Source of the DNA: Bacteroidota bacterium
GTDB lineage: Bacteria; Bacteroidota; Bacteroidia; Chitinophagales; Chitinophagaceae
Assembly (NCBI GenBank): GCA_947441205.1
Contig: CANETM010000019.1
Location: 1 to 12,805, forward strand
DNA length: 12,805 bases
Direction: 5' to 3'
Shown here piece by piece: positions 1 to 7,830 of this stretch (its first letter is position 1; each line of letters begins with the position of its first letter). The notes beneath the pieces were generated by a model, which was given only the letters and a program-made list of their open reading frames with translations, ran no database searches and was not told the origin of the DNA. Made by a program: the position numbers and the translations under genes.

Positions 1-3000
1 CATTGATAACAGAATCTTTTTTTGCACCCGTCAAAGAATTTACTTTGTCTTGGTATAAAATGTCTTTATCGAAGGGATCAAATAATGGTGTTTCAGTTGA
101 TTTATTGATACTTGCAAAAATGGGCAATGATAGTCTAGATTCCTTTGGCAACAATTTACCCGCGTCTATATTGGTGGCTATATCAATTTGAGAAAGTCCA
201 GTTTTAGAACGTTGATTCATATTTTGCTCAATCGTTCCAAAGCCAGCTGTTCTATTATTTGCTGAAATAGCCAATGTTCCTAAATCAGCTAAATTTAAAT
301 CCATCCTTCCAATGGCAGCCCATGCTCCACGTTCGTCCATTTCAGACAATCTTAACTCATTAATCCATACTTCGGCATTCATTTGTAATTGCTGTGAAGT
401 ATTTTCAAAAGCAATCATGATACCCCTAATTTCTCCTAAGTTAGGATTTCCCATCACCGAATATCTTTGATTCGTAGCCGTTTGCAACTGCGAGAATTTA
501 GTGGTGAAGGAGTATCGCTGTTTGTCTCTTTCTAATTTTAAATTAATTAAATCCATTAAATTTAAATTCAATTCATTTTGCGACGGCCAAACCAAATTTG
601 ATTCACTTATCGAATATGTTTTTTGAGGTGTTGTTGTTAGGGGAATTCTTATTTCATAATAGTTATTTTGAAAATCTTGACCAATTCTAATTACAGCTGT
701 GATAACACCATTTTCTTTTTGGGTTATATTGTTTTTATTTTCCGCATGTAAAAACATGGATAGTTTACCATATCGTCGAATGTCAATATTCATGGTTTTG
801 AAAACACCTCGAGGAGATTTTCCTTTTTCTAAATTTTGCAATTGCACACTTAATGATTGCTCATTTTGCAATAAATTAACACCGTTATTACTCAATAATT
901 GAACGCGCTCAATACCTGGTGGAATTAAATAATTTACAGGTGTTCTGCTTGCATTTTCCTCAATGCTTACTGCTAAAGTGTTTACTGTCGATTTATTACT
1001 TGCAGCCAATGGTGTATAGTTTCCTGAACTATCTACCTCATACATATATTGTCTCCATTGATTTCGCACCAAACCTAATTTTGCAAAACGCAAGGTAACT
1101 GAATCTTCAAATCCTGTTAAATACATTCTCAAGAATCGAATAGACTTAAAATCTCTTATACCCCCAACTGCATTTGAAAAAGACCTGATGGGGACTCTAA
1201 ATAAATACCAGTTTTCTACACTTTTACTACCATCCGCTAATGTTACACTTACCGTTTTTGCATCCGTAACATATTTAGTAGTCCCTACACCCATTCCACT
1301 TTTTTGTAAAGGAATTTCATATTCAAAATAGGATTCAGTTTCATTTAAGGTGTTATCTCTATTTAAATCCTCATTGTCAGGAAGCAAAGTAGCTGCACTA
1401 CTAAACTGACTATTACCTGCAATAGATGAGTTTCCTTGTGGATTGTTATGAAATTTATACCTCCCCAATAATCCAACATTCCCTGCATCATATTGTGCAT
1501 CACGATACCATACATAGTTGTCAGCTGAAGGATCCTTTGTGAATTGTTGATTAATAATTGGATTGGTAATTTGACTAATTAAAGCCGCACGCTTTAAGCG
1601 CTCTTCCTCATCATTCAAACCATCAAGACCCAAGTCTTGAAACTTTCTATCTTCTTCATTATTACTAAATGCATTGGTAACTTGAATTGGATTCACAGGA
1701 ACCTTACCCCATGAAGAACTATCTATTTGTGCAGGAATAGTTGGCGTTGGCATACCATTTTCATAAAACCTTCGTCCGTCCCTTAAGATATCCTCACTTA
1801 CATTACCCAAGTTTAATACCAAATTACCTCTGCTTGATGGTGATTTTAAAAAAGGATCTTGAACCCAAAATTCTACATACTCAATAATACTTGTTTCAAA
1901 ATCGGTTTGGTCTAATGCACGCATGATGCCACCCCATTTATCAATTGGATTTTTGTTTTTTCCTGTACCATCTAAATCTTTATAATTGTAATTATAAGGA
2001 CCTCTATCCTTTGGATAATAGGACAAATCAAAAGTAGGCAATTGAACATCGGTTAAATTTGTTGTTCTGTTGGGGAACAATTCATTTGTAAATACCTGCC
2101 TTACTCTAGGATCACTTAATAAGGCTAAATCATTACTAACAGGATTATTAGGACTATTTTTATCTTGTAAAGTGGGCTCAATCGTATACCATGCTATCCT
2201 TGCTCTGTTTTTATTGTAATCTATATTATCAGATAAATTACCTTCTACGAATCTATCCATTGGGGTCGAAGCTAATGCCCATGATGTAAAAGGAAAACGC
2301 AAATCAATATCGGTTCTAGTTGCTTCAAAATCATCTAAATAAACCAAACCACTTCCCCCCTTGCCAATTTGTTGAGCATGACCCGGTTTCAAATAAGCTG
2401 CTTCTCCATTTGCCGTAATATAGGATTTAGCTTTTGTTTTATAAAAAGGTAACTTATTAATCAACCTTGTAACAATGGGGATTTCTGCTTTGTAATTAAA
2501 GTCAAAACCATACATCGCATTTTTAATGGGATCGGAACCAAAGTTAGTTTTTGTAAAAAATGGACGCTCACTTAGTCTTTGTGATGAAAATCCAAAATTG
2601 AAATTTTTGCTAGCTATATAATCTAATCTGAATGCTCTAAAACCGCGCTCCTGAAATCCAAAACCTAAGTTGTTTTCAAATGAAACACTCACTAGAATAT
2701 TTGAACTTAATATTCCCGGATTAATAATTCTTACTGTTCCTGACCCATAATCAACTATATAATCAACACCTTCTTTTAATACTTGCCCGCCTGCTAAAAC
2801 ATTAACAGATCCTGGCGGAACATTAAATGCATTTAAACTTATTTCTGCACCTCCAGTACTTCCTTTGACTTGCCCTTCCATGACAAATCGATTCAAATTA
2901 TTATAGGTTTGCGCTTCTGCTTTTATGGTTCGATATAATTGAGGATAAATATATTTATTCGCAATACTAGTGTCTAAACCTTTGAACGCTATATTTTTTA

Positions 3001-4816
3001 AATCCTCACCGAAAGGTTCCAATAATGGGAAAACTATTCTACCCATTTTGGATAGTACTGTATAACCTTCCACATAATCAAACATACCATCAGGCTGAGG
3101 GTCATTTTGATTGTTTAAACGATCTAATTGTAAAATTTTAATTAAGGACAGCCCATCAACGGCACTATTAGTGGCAGGTAAATATCTTTTTAAGCCAGCC
3201 CCAGGTGCTTCATACAATACATTTAACTGAAAGTCCTGTTGTTGAATGGAACCAAATAAATCTAAAGAATAAACATTCTTCATCATCAAATTCCAAATAG
3301 GCAAATCAGTTCGCTGTGTAGTTGCTTTTAAAAGTTTTAAAAACATTATTTGCTGTACACCATTTTCAGGATTCAGGGCTATATTATCAGAAAACTCCCC
3401 CACTTGAAAAACTTTTCCATTATAAGTATATTGAAAGGCGACACCCAAAACCTCATCAGGTTGTAATGGAATATTCAATGAAAGAAATCCAATTTGCGGA
3501 TTAAAAAAATAATCGTTTTCAGTTAACTTTCTTGCAAAAGTTCGTTCGTAATCCTCGGCCGATCTTAAACCTTCCGACGTTAAAATGGATGCAATGCCTG
3601 AAGGATTTCTTGAACCTGGATTATTAATAAGCTTTGAATATAAATTATTGGCACTATTATCAGGATAAGCATTAGCAGTACCCTGCCATTTTTTATTATG
3701 TGGACTTGGCTCTCCCAAATCAGCAAGCCCAATAACATCCCTAGCATTAGTAGTTTGCCCATTTCTATTAGTCACCCAAACCTCGATACGCTTAATTTGT
3801 GTTTGAGAATTAATCAATGGCAAAGTAGACATTGCTTTATTATAATTACTCCTAAAATACTGTGCTAATAAAAAGTGTCTATTTTCCTCATAATCATCCA
3901 ATCGTTTTTGAAATTTTTGGGTTGCCGCACCCCCCTGCAAATTCATAGATTGTCTTTGTGATTTTTGATTCGCAATGGCAGCTGTCACAAATAGTCTTCC
4001 AAATTGCAATTGCGTTTTAATACCAAATAAATTTTGTGTACTTGGTATCAACGCACTTCTTGACATGTAATTAATATTTCCAGCTTCAATACTTTTTACG
4101 ATTTCATCCTTTTTACCCTTATAATTTAATTTTATTTGGTTGTCAAAACCCAAATTTGATAAAGTATTAAAATTGACAGGAAACTTTAGTTTATCTCCAA
4201 TACTGGCATTCATACTAAAATTGGTACTTGCATCAAAATCGAATCCCCCATTTGAACGCGCGCGTTCAGGCAAAGTTGGATTCATTACTTTCTGCCCTTG
4301 ATAGCCAGCTCTAACATTGATTTCACCAACGGGTTTAAAATCCAATTTTAAATCAGACCCTGTTTTGCCAAATAAACGATCAAAATAACTGTCAAAAATT
4401 TTCACCTTGGGCCTACTAATTTGTCTATTTAAAACACCTAAGGAATTGGCACGTTGTGAAAAATAAGCTTTTTCATCTCGATCTGATTTTAATTTCCAAA
4501 ACTCATTAAAACTTAATGTAGCGGGTACTTTTACCAATCTGCCATTGACAAACTCCCTAATATAATATTGCTTTGTAACAGGATCATATTGTATATTTTT
4601 TTTAACAATACTCGTATCCCTTAAATCAAATGGATTGTTGCTAGGTTGTGAAAGATAGTCTCCTCTTCGGTCTTTAATGGGATAATATACAGTATCCTTT
4701 TTTGAATTTTTACTAGCAGTATCAGTAGTTTTCAAGCCCCCTTTTTGTTGCGCACAAATAGGTGTCCTTGATGAGAACATACAAAATGAAAAAATAAAAA
4801 CTATGTTAAGTTTCAA
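1..4816 (-). CDS. sprA: SprA, T9SS outer-membrane translocon / gliding motility protein (N-terminal two-thirds; C-terminus beyond window)
   Basis: SprA forms the very large outer-membrane beta-barrel through which type IX substrates leave the periplasm, and it is also needed for gliding. The reading frame is open for 1,605 codons and runs off the left edge; the family is usually about 2,300-2,500 residues. Family-like segments lie in one unbroken frame: EVWVTNRNGQ near residue 345, YLDDFEATRTD near 826, YYPKDRGPYN near 933, EYVEFWVQDP near 979 and EVWINELRLSE near 1482. The chosen start is TTG at 4814-4816. It directly follows an in-frame TAA and gives a signal peptide (KLNIVFIFSFCMF, then PICA before QQK, cleavage about residue 22). 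The first in-frame ATG is codon 13 and would cut the hydrophobic core. The gene lies 17 bp downstream of ruvA, so co-transcription is likely. Identification is firm; the start is inferred. Confidence 0.95.
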   Translation of the reverse strand, partial: MKLNIVFIFSFCMFSSRTPICAQQKGGLKTTDTASKNSKKDTVYYPIKDRRGDYLSQPSNNPFDLRDTSIVKKNIQYDPVTKQYYIREFVNGRLVKVPATLSFNEFWKLKSDRDEKAYFSQRANSLGVLNRQISRPKVKIFDSYFDRLFGKTGSDLKLDFKPVGEINVRAGYQGQKVMNPTLPERARSNGGFDFDASTNFSMNASIGDKLKFPVNFNTLSNLGFDNQIKLNYKGKKDEIVKSIEAGNINYMSRSALIPSTQNLFGIKTQLQFGRLFVTAAIANQKSQRQSMNLQGGAATQKFQKRLDDYEENRHFLLAQYFRSNYNKAMSTLPLINSQTQIKRIEVWVTNRNGQTTNARDVIGLADLGEPSPHNKKWQGTANAYPDNSANNLYSKLINNPGSRNPSGIASILTSEGLRSAEDYERTFARKLTENDYFFNPQIGFLSLNIPLQPDEVLGVAFQYTYNGKVFQVGEFSDNIALNPENGVQQIMFLKLLKATTQRTDLPIWNLMMKNVYSLDLFGSIQQQDFQLNVLYEAPGAGLKRYLPATNSAVDGLSLIKILQLDRLNNQNDPQPDGMFDYVEGYTVLSKMGRIVFPLLEPFGEDLKNIAFKGLDTSIANKYIYPQLYRTIKAEAQTYNNLNRFVMEGQVKGSTGGAEISLNAFNVPPGSVNVLAGGQVLKEGVDYIVDYGSGTVRIINPGILSSNILVSVSFENNLGFGFQERGFRAFRLDYIASKNFNFGFSSQRLSERPFFTKTNFGSDPIKNAMYGFDFNYKAEIPIVTRLINKLPFYKTKAKSYITANGEAAYLKPGHAQQIGKGGSGLVYLDDFEATRTDIDLRFPFTSWALASTPMDRFVEGNLSDNIDYNKNRARIAWYTIEPTLQDKNSPNNPVSNDLALLSDPRVRQVFTNELFPNRTTNLTDVQLPTFDLSYYPKDRGPYNYNYKDLDGTGKNKNPIDKWGGIMRALDQTDFETSIIEYVEFWVQDPFLKSPSSRGNLVLNLGNVSEDILRDGRRFYENGMPTPTIPAQIDSSSWGKVPVNPIQVTNAFSNNEEDRKFQDLGLDGLNDEEERLKRAALISQITNPIINQQFTKDPSADNYVWYRDAQYDAGNVGLLGRYKFHNNPQGNSSIAGNSQFSSAATLLPDNEDLNRDNTLNETESYFEYEIPLQKSGMGVGTTKYVTDAKTVSVTLADGSKSVENWYLFRVPIRSFSNAVGGIRDFKSIRFLRMYLTGFEDSVTLRFAKLGLVRNQWRQYMYEVDSSGNYTPLAASNKSTVNTLAVSIEENASRTPVNYLIPPGIERVQLLSNNGVNLLQNEQSLSVQLQNLEKGKSPRGVFKTMNIDIRRYGKLSMFLHAENKNNITQKENGVITAVIRIGQDFQNNYYEIRIPLTTTPQKTYSISESNLVWPSQNELNLNLMDLINLKLERDKQRYSFTTKFSQLQTATNQRYSVMGNPNLGEIRGIMIAFENTSQQLQMNAEVWINELRLSEMDERGAWAAIGRMDLNLADLGTLAISANNRTAGFGTIEQNMNQRSKTGLSQIDIATNIDAGKLLPKESRLSLPIFASINKSTETPLFDPFDKDILYQDKVNSLTGAKKDSVIN

Positions 4817-4835
4817 TTACTGATTATTACTGATT
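4816..4835. repeat. Perfect tandem duplication of a 10-bp unit across the ruvA-sprA junction
   Basis: ATTACTGATT occurs twice in direct succession (4816-4825 and 4826-4835). On the coding strand it reads AATCAGTAAT twice. The repeat begins inside the ruvA stop codon and ends at the first base of the proposed sprA TTG start, so it makes up the whole 17-bp spacer. With a single copy the spacer would be 7 bp. The repeat is directly visible; any effect on translation of sprA is inference. Confidence 0.9.
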
Positions 4836-5427
4836 AACAATTCTTAAGTGCTAGTTTAATAAGTACCTCTAAACTCTCTCCAGCGCCTTCCAACTTAATT
4901 GTTTTGTCAACTGCTTTTTCAGCAACTGCTTTTTGTATTCCTAATGCAACAAGTGCTTGTATAGCATCCTGATATGGATTTGCCTGTACAGTTGCAAACC
5001 CGCCTAAAGGATTATTATTTATATTTATTTTAGCAAGCTTTTCCTTTAATTCTAAGACTAATCTTTCGGCTGATTTTTTCCCTATCCCCTTGATAGCCTC
5101 CAATTGTCTTGCATCACCTTGTACAATTGCCCTAATAATTTCATCAGGTTGCATACCCGATAACATCATTCTGGCAGTACTTGCTCCTACGCCTGAAACA
5201 CTAATTAAATTCATAAATAGCTCCTTTTCCTGTAGGGTATAAAATCCAAAAATAACTTGAGAATTTTCTGTGATATGCAAATAGGTATGCAACTGCCCAT
5301 TATCCTTTTTTGAAATGGATTCATAGGTATGTAAACTGATATTTACTTCATACCCAACCCCACTTACATCAACTATCAGTCTTGCTGGGGTGACTTGAAC
5401 GAATTGGCCTCTTAAAAATGCGATCAT
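4834..5427 (-). CDS. ruvA: Holliday junction branch migration complex subunit RuvA
   Basis: RuvA binds four-way DNA junctions as a tetramer and loads the RuvB helicase for branch migration in recombinational repair. The 197-residue product matches the usual length of about 200. An N-terminal OB-fold (about residues 1-64, beginning MIAFLRGQ) is followed by two helix-hairpin-helix motifs, SVSGVGASTA (77-86) and AIKGIGKKSAERL (111-123). After a variable linker (about 135-150) comes the small RuvB-binding C-terminal domain with DAIQALVALGI (154-164). The acidic-pin position reads Glu54-Asn55, where the E. coli protein has Glu55-Asp56. The ATG at 5425-5427 gives the canonical N-terminus. It is transcribed divergently from fabH and lies just upstream of sprA; ruvA-sprA adjacency is also known from Flavobacterium. 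Confidence 0.97.
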   Translation of the reverse strand: MIAFLRGQFVQVTPARLIVDVSGVGYEVNISLHTYESISKKDNGQLHTYLHITENSQVIFGFYTLQEKELFMNLISVSGVGASTARMMLSGMQPDEIIRAIVQGDARQLEAIKGIGKKSAERLVLELKEKLAKININNNPLGGFATVQANPYQDAIQALVALGIQKAVAEKAVDKTIKLEGAGESLEVLIKLALKNC

Positions 5428-5435
5428 AATTGCTT

Positions 5436-5443
5436 CAAAATTA
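5436..5443 (-). promoter_or_regulatory. Candidate Bacteroidota -7 box for ruvA-sprA
   Basis: Read on the minus strand this is TAATTTTG, an exact match to the Bacteroidota -7 consensus TAnnTTTG, ending 8 bp before the ruvA ATG. No convincing -33 TTTG/TTG lies at the usual spacing (only a TTTTTAG-like stretch). A start just downstream would leave an almost leaderless mRNA. An eight-base degenerate match in AT-rich DNA can easily arise by chance. Confidence 0.3.
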
Positions 5444-5470
5444 ACGTATAAGATACTAAAAATGTCCTTT

Positions 5471-5489
5471 TAGGCCTATTCTTGGCCAA
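5471..5489. promoter_or_regulatory. Twin palindromes in the ruvA/fabH divergent intergenic region (possible operator)
   Basis: TAGGCCTA (5471-5478) and TTGGCCAA (5482-5489) are both perfect 8-bp palindromes with GGCC cores. They are separated by 3 bp, and their centres are 11 bp apart, about one helical turn. With flanking bases they also form an imperfect larger dyad, TTTTAGGCC (5468-5476) against GGCCAAAA (5484-5491). They sit midway between two divergent starts, where a shared operator would be expected. The structure is visible; a regulator and function are inference. Confidence 0.4.
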
Positions 5490-5496
5490 AATTTAA

Positions 5497-5504
5497 GATA
5501 TTTG
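5497..5504 (+). promoter_or_regulatory. Weak candidate -7 box for fabH
   Basis: GATATTTG differs from TAnnTTTG only in its first base and lies 23 bp before the fabH ATG, leaving room for a short leader. No TTG or TTTG occurs at the usual -33 distance; the only nearby TTG belongs to the TTGGCCAA palindrome, with an 11-14 bp gap that is too short. Treat as tentative. Confidence 0.2.
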
Positions 5505-5527
5505 TAAGCCAAATTAATACAGAAACT

Positions 5528-6520
5528 ATGTCACAAACGCTTATAGCCGCCATTACCTCGGTTGGAGGATACGTTCCGGAGACGAAATTGACCAATTTTG
5601 ACCTTGAGAAAATGGTAGATACCAATGACGAATGGATTAGGTCTAGAACTGGTATTTCGGAAAGAAGAATACTTAGAGAACCCGGTTTAGCTAGTTCAGA
5701 CATGGCCGTTAAAGCCATTGAGGAAATTTGTCGTAAAAAGAACCTTGACCCTTTGGAAATTGATTGTATTATTTGTGCAACAGTGACACCTGATATGGTT
5801 TTTCCTGCAACTGCTAATATTATAGGGGATAAAGTGGGTGCTAAAAATGCATTTGGATTTGATTTGGGTGCAGCTTGTAGTGGATTTTTATTTGCATTAA
5901 ATACAGGCGCTGCATTTATTGAATGTGGTAGATATAAAAAAATTATTGTTGTAGGAGTTGATAAAATGAGTTCAATTATTGATTACACCGATAGAGCGAC
6001 TTGTATCATTTTTGGTGATGGTGCAGGTGCTGTTTTATTAGAACCTAGCAAAGACGAAAATGGTTTTCAAGACGCTTTATTAAAAAGTGATGGAAGTGGT
6101 CGTGATTATTTACATATTAAAGCTGGAGGTAGTTTAAAACCAGCTAGCGTTGAAAGCGTTTTAGCAAAAGAGCATTATGCATTCCAAGACGGGCAACCCG
6201 TTTTTAAATTCGCTGTAAAAGGAATGGCAGACATAACAGCTGATTTATTGGAAAAAAATAATTTAACTGGAGACGATATTACATGGCTAGTTCCCCATCA
6301 AGCGAATTTGAGAATCATTGATGCTACTGCCAACAGAGCAGGTATTCCTAAGGAAAAAGTAATGATTAATATTCAAAAATATGGTAACACAACTGCTGCA
6401 ACTATCCCACTTTGTTTGTGGGAGTGGGAGTCACAACTTAAAAAAGGCGACAACTTAATATTAGCAGCGTTTGGAGGTGGTTTTACTTGGGGTGCAGGTT
6501 GGGTTAAGTGGGCATATTAA
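5528..6520 (+). CDS. fabH: Beta-ketoacyl-ACP synthase III (FabH)
   Basis: FabH catalyses the first condensation of type II fatty acid synthesis, joining a short acyl-CoA primer to malonyl-ACP in the cytoplasm. The 330-residue length is typical. The catalytic triad is complete: Cys117 in LGAACSGF, His257 in VPHQANLRI, and Asn287 in KYGNTTAA. The N-terminal DTNDEWIRSRTGI (31-43) and the FGDGAGAVLLEP stretch (162-173) are also standard for the family. The ATG at 5528 gives the normal N-terminus (ITSVGGYVPE). The gene heads a same-strand run, with the transsulfuration enzyme starting 34 bp after its stop. It is not next to plsX or rpmF, a frequent FabH context elsewhere. Primer preference (acetyl versus branched) cannot be read from the sequence, and a second FabH elsewhere in the genome is possible. 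Confidence 0.95.
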   Translation: MSQTLIAAITSVGGYVPETKLTNFDLEKMVDTNDEWIRSRTGISERRILREPGLASSDMAVKAIEEICRKKNLDPLEIDCIICATVTPDMVFPATANIIGDKVGAKNAFGFDLGAACSGFLFALNTGAAFIECGRYKKIIVVGVDKMSSIIDYTDRATCIIFGDGAGAVLLEPSKDENGFQDALLKSDGSGRDYLHIKAGGSLKPASVESVLAKEHYAFQDGQPVFKFAVKGMADITADLLEKNNLTGDDITWLVPHQANLRIIDATANRAGIPKEKVMINIQKYGNTTAATIPLCLWEWESQLKKGDNLILAAFGGGFTWGAGWVKWAY

Positions 6521-6554
6521 TTAAAAACATACATTACATTAAAATAGGCAGTTT

Positions 6555-7787
6555 ATGAGCAACAAAAATTTGAAAGGTATTAGTACCATCGCATTACATA
6601 CCGCTAGTCATGAAAATGATAATTTTTCTCATACCACTCCTATTTATGCAACCTCTACTTTTACTTTTGGTTCAGCCGAAGAAGGCATGGAAAGATTTAA
6701 AGGAGATGATAAAACTAAATTATACTCAAGGTGGGGAAATCCTACTTTCACTGCAGCAGAACAAACCATTGAAGCCCTTGAAGCAAGAGGAATAAAAAAT
6801 GAAGACGGAACAGATTTAAAATTGAAAGCACTTTTACACGCTAGTGGACAAGCAGCGATGAGTACATTATTTTTTAGTAACCTAAGTGCTGGTGATACTT
6901 TAATTTCTCATTATTCATTATATGGCGGTTCACAGGAATTAATGCAAAAAGTGTTAATTGAAGCTGGCGTTAAAATTTTACTGATTGATATACATAATGA
7001 AAGCTTATTGTTACAAACATTAAAAGAGAATCCATCTACGAAATTGATTCACTTAGAAACACCTGCCAATCCAACATTACAGTGTGTTGATATTGAAGCG
7101 ATTTGCAAAATAGCACATGCTCATGGCGCGAAAGTTTCGGTTGACAATACGGTTGCTACCCCCTATTTACAACAACCATTTGCATTAGGTGCCGATTTTG
7201 TATTTCATTCAGCCACTAAATTTTTAAATGGACATGGGAGTGCATTACATGGTGTTTTGTTGGGTAAAGATTTAGCATTCATGCATACAAAAGTTTGGAA
7301 ATGGCATGTATTATTAGGCGGTAACAGCAATGCTTTTGATGCTTATTTATTGATTCAAGGAATGAAAACTTTGGAATTAAGAATGGAAAAACATTGCAGC
7401 AATGCCGATAAAGTTGCTCGTTTTTTACAAAATCATCCAGCCATTGAACATGTAAACTATACTGGACTTGAATCACACCCACATCATCATATTGCAAAAA
7501 AGCAAATGAGACAACATGCACCATTAATTAGTTTTGAATTAAAAGGGGGAATTGAATCAGGTAAGAAATTTATTAATGCAGTTGAAATATGCACAAGGGC
7601 TGTTTCCTTGGGAACTGTTGACACGCTTGTATCACACCCAGCAAGTATGACCCATATGTCTATTCCAAAAATAGAAAGAGAAAAATACGGAATTACAGAC
7701 GGATTAATTAGAATGAGTGTAGGTATTGAAAATATCGAAGATTTATTCGCTGATTTAGAACAAGCACTTGCTAAAGCGATTGCATAA
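6555..7787 (+). CDS. PLP-dependent transsulfuration-family enzyme (Cys/Met metabolism; cystathionine synthase/lyase or O-acetylhomoserine sulfhydrylase type)
   Basis: This fold-type I PLP enzyme belongs to the Cys/Met metabolism family, acting on homoserine- or cysteine-derived thioethers. The 410 residues contain Tyr57 and Arg59 in LYSRWGNPT (phosphate contact from the neighbouring subunit), SGQAA (98-102), Tyr123 in SLYGGS (stacks on the cofactor), Asp197 in VSVDNT (pyridine nitrogen), and Lys222 in HSATKFLNGHG (Schiff-base lysine). The C-terminal half carries VSHPASMTH and YGITDGLIRMSVG. Methionine gamma-lyases have a Cys two residues after the stacking Tyr; here it is Gly125, arguing against that activity. 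SGQAA recalls O-acetylhomoserine sulfhydrylases, whereas VSHPASMTH recalls cystathionine enzymes, so no gene symbol is given. A hydrophilic insertion (about 79-92) precedes SGQAA. It lies between fabH (34 bp) and the acetyltransferase (43 bp), probably in one operon. Confidence 0.9.
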   Translation: MSNKNLKGISTIALHTASHENDNFSHTTPIYATSTFTFGSAEEGMERFKGDDKTKLYSRWGNPTFTAAEQTIEALEARGIKNEDGTDLKLKALLHASGQAAMSTLFFSNLSAGDTLISHYSLYGGSQELMQKVLIEAGVKILLIDIHNESLLLQTLKENPSTKLIHLETPANPTLQCVDIEAICKIAHAHGAKVSVDNTVATPYLQQPFALGADFVFHSATKFLNGHGSALHGVLLGKDLAFMHTKVWKWHVLLGGNSNAFDAYLLIQGMKTLELRMEKHCSNADKVARFLQNHPAIEHVNYTGLESHPHHHIAKKQMRQHAPLISFELKGGIESGKKFINAVEICTRAVSLGTVDTLVSHPASMTHMSIPKIEREKYGITDGLIRMSVGIENIEDLFADLEQALAKAIA

Positions 7788-7830
7788 TTTCAATAAAAAA
7801 CAAATAATTATTTTACATCATAATAGTTTC

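Noticed and set aside
3580..3762. Hydrophobic 60-codon minus-strand frame that could suggest a small membrane protein
   Set aside because: It is out of frame within the continuous sprA coding sequence, whose residues there align with the family; the hydrophobicity comes from the frame shift of AT-rich codons.
5476..5718. 80-codon minus-strand frame covering the fabH 5' end and intergenic region
   Set aside because: It lies mostly antisense to the well-supported fabH N-terminus and shows no recognisable domain. It is best explained as a chance frame.
7279..7524. 81-codon antisense frame within the transsulfuration enzyme gene
   Set aside because: It is wholly inside a strongly conserved coding region on the opposite strand and has no recognisable features.
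7768..7830. N-terminal extension of the acetyltransferase from an in-frame ATG at 7768
   Set aside because: It overlaps the end of the upstream enzyme gene by 20 bp and encodes a Lys/Asn/His-rich tail with no GNAT similarity. The ATG at 7831 gives NITIRSAKIEDC, the normal start of the fold.
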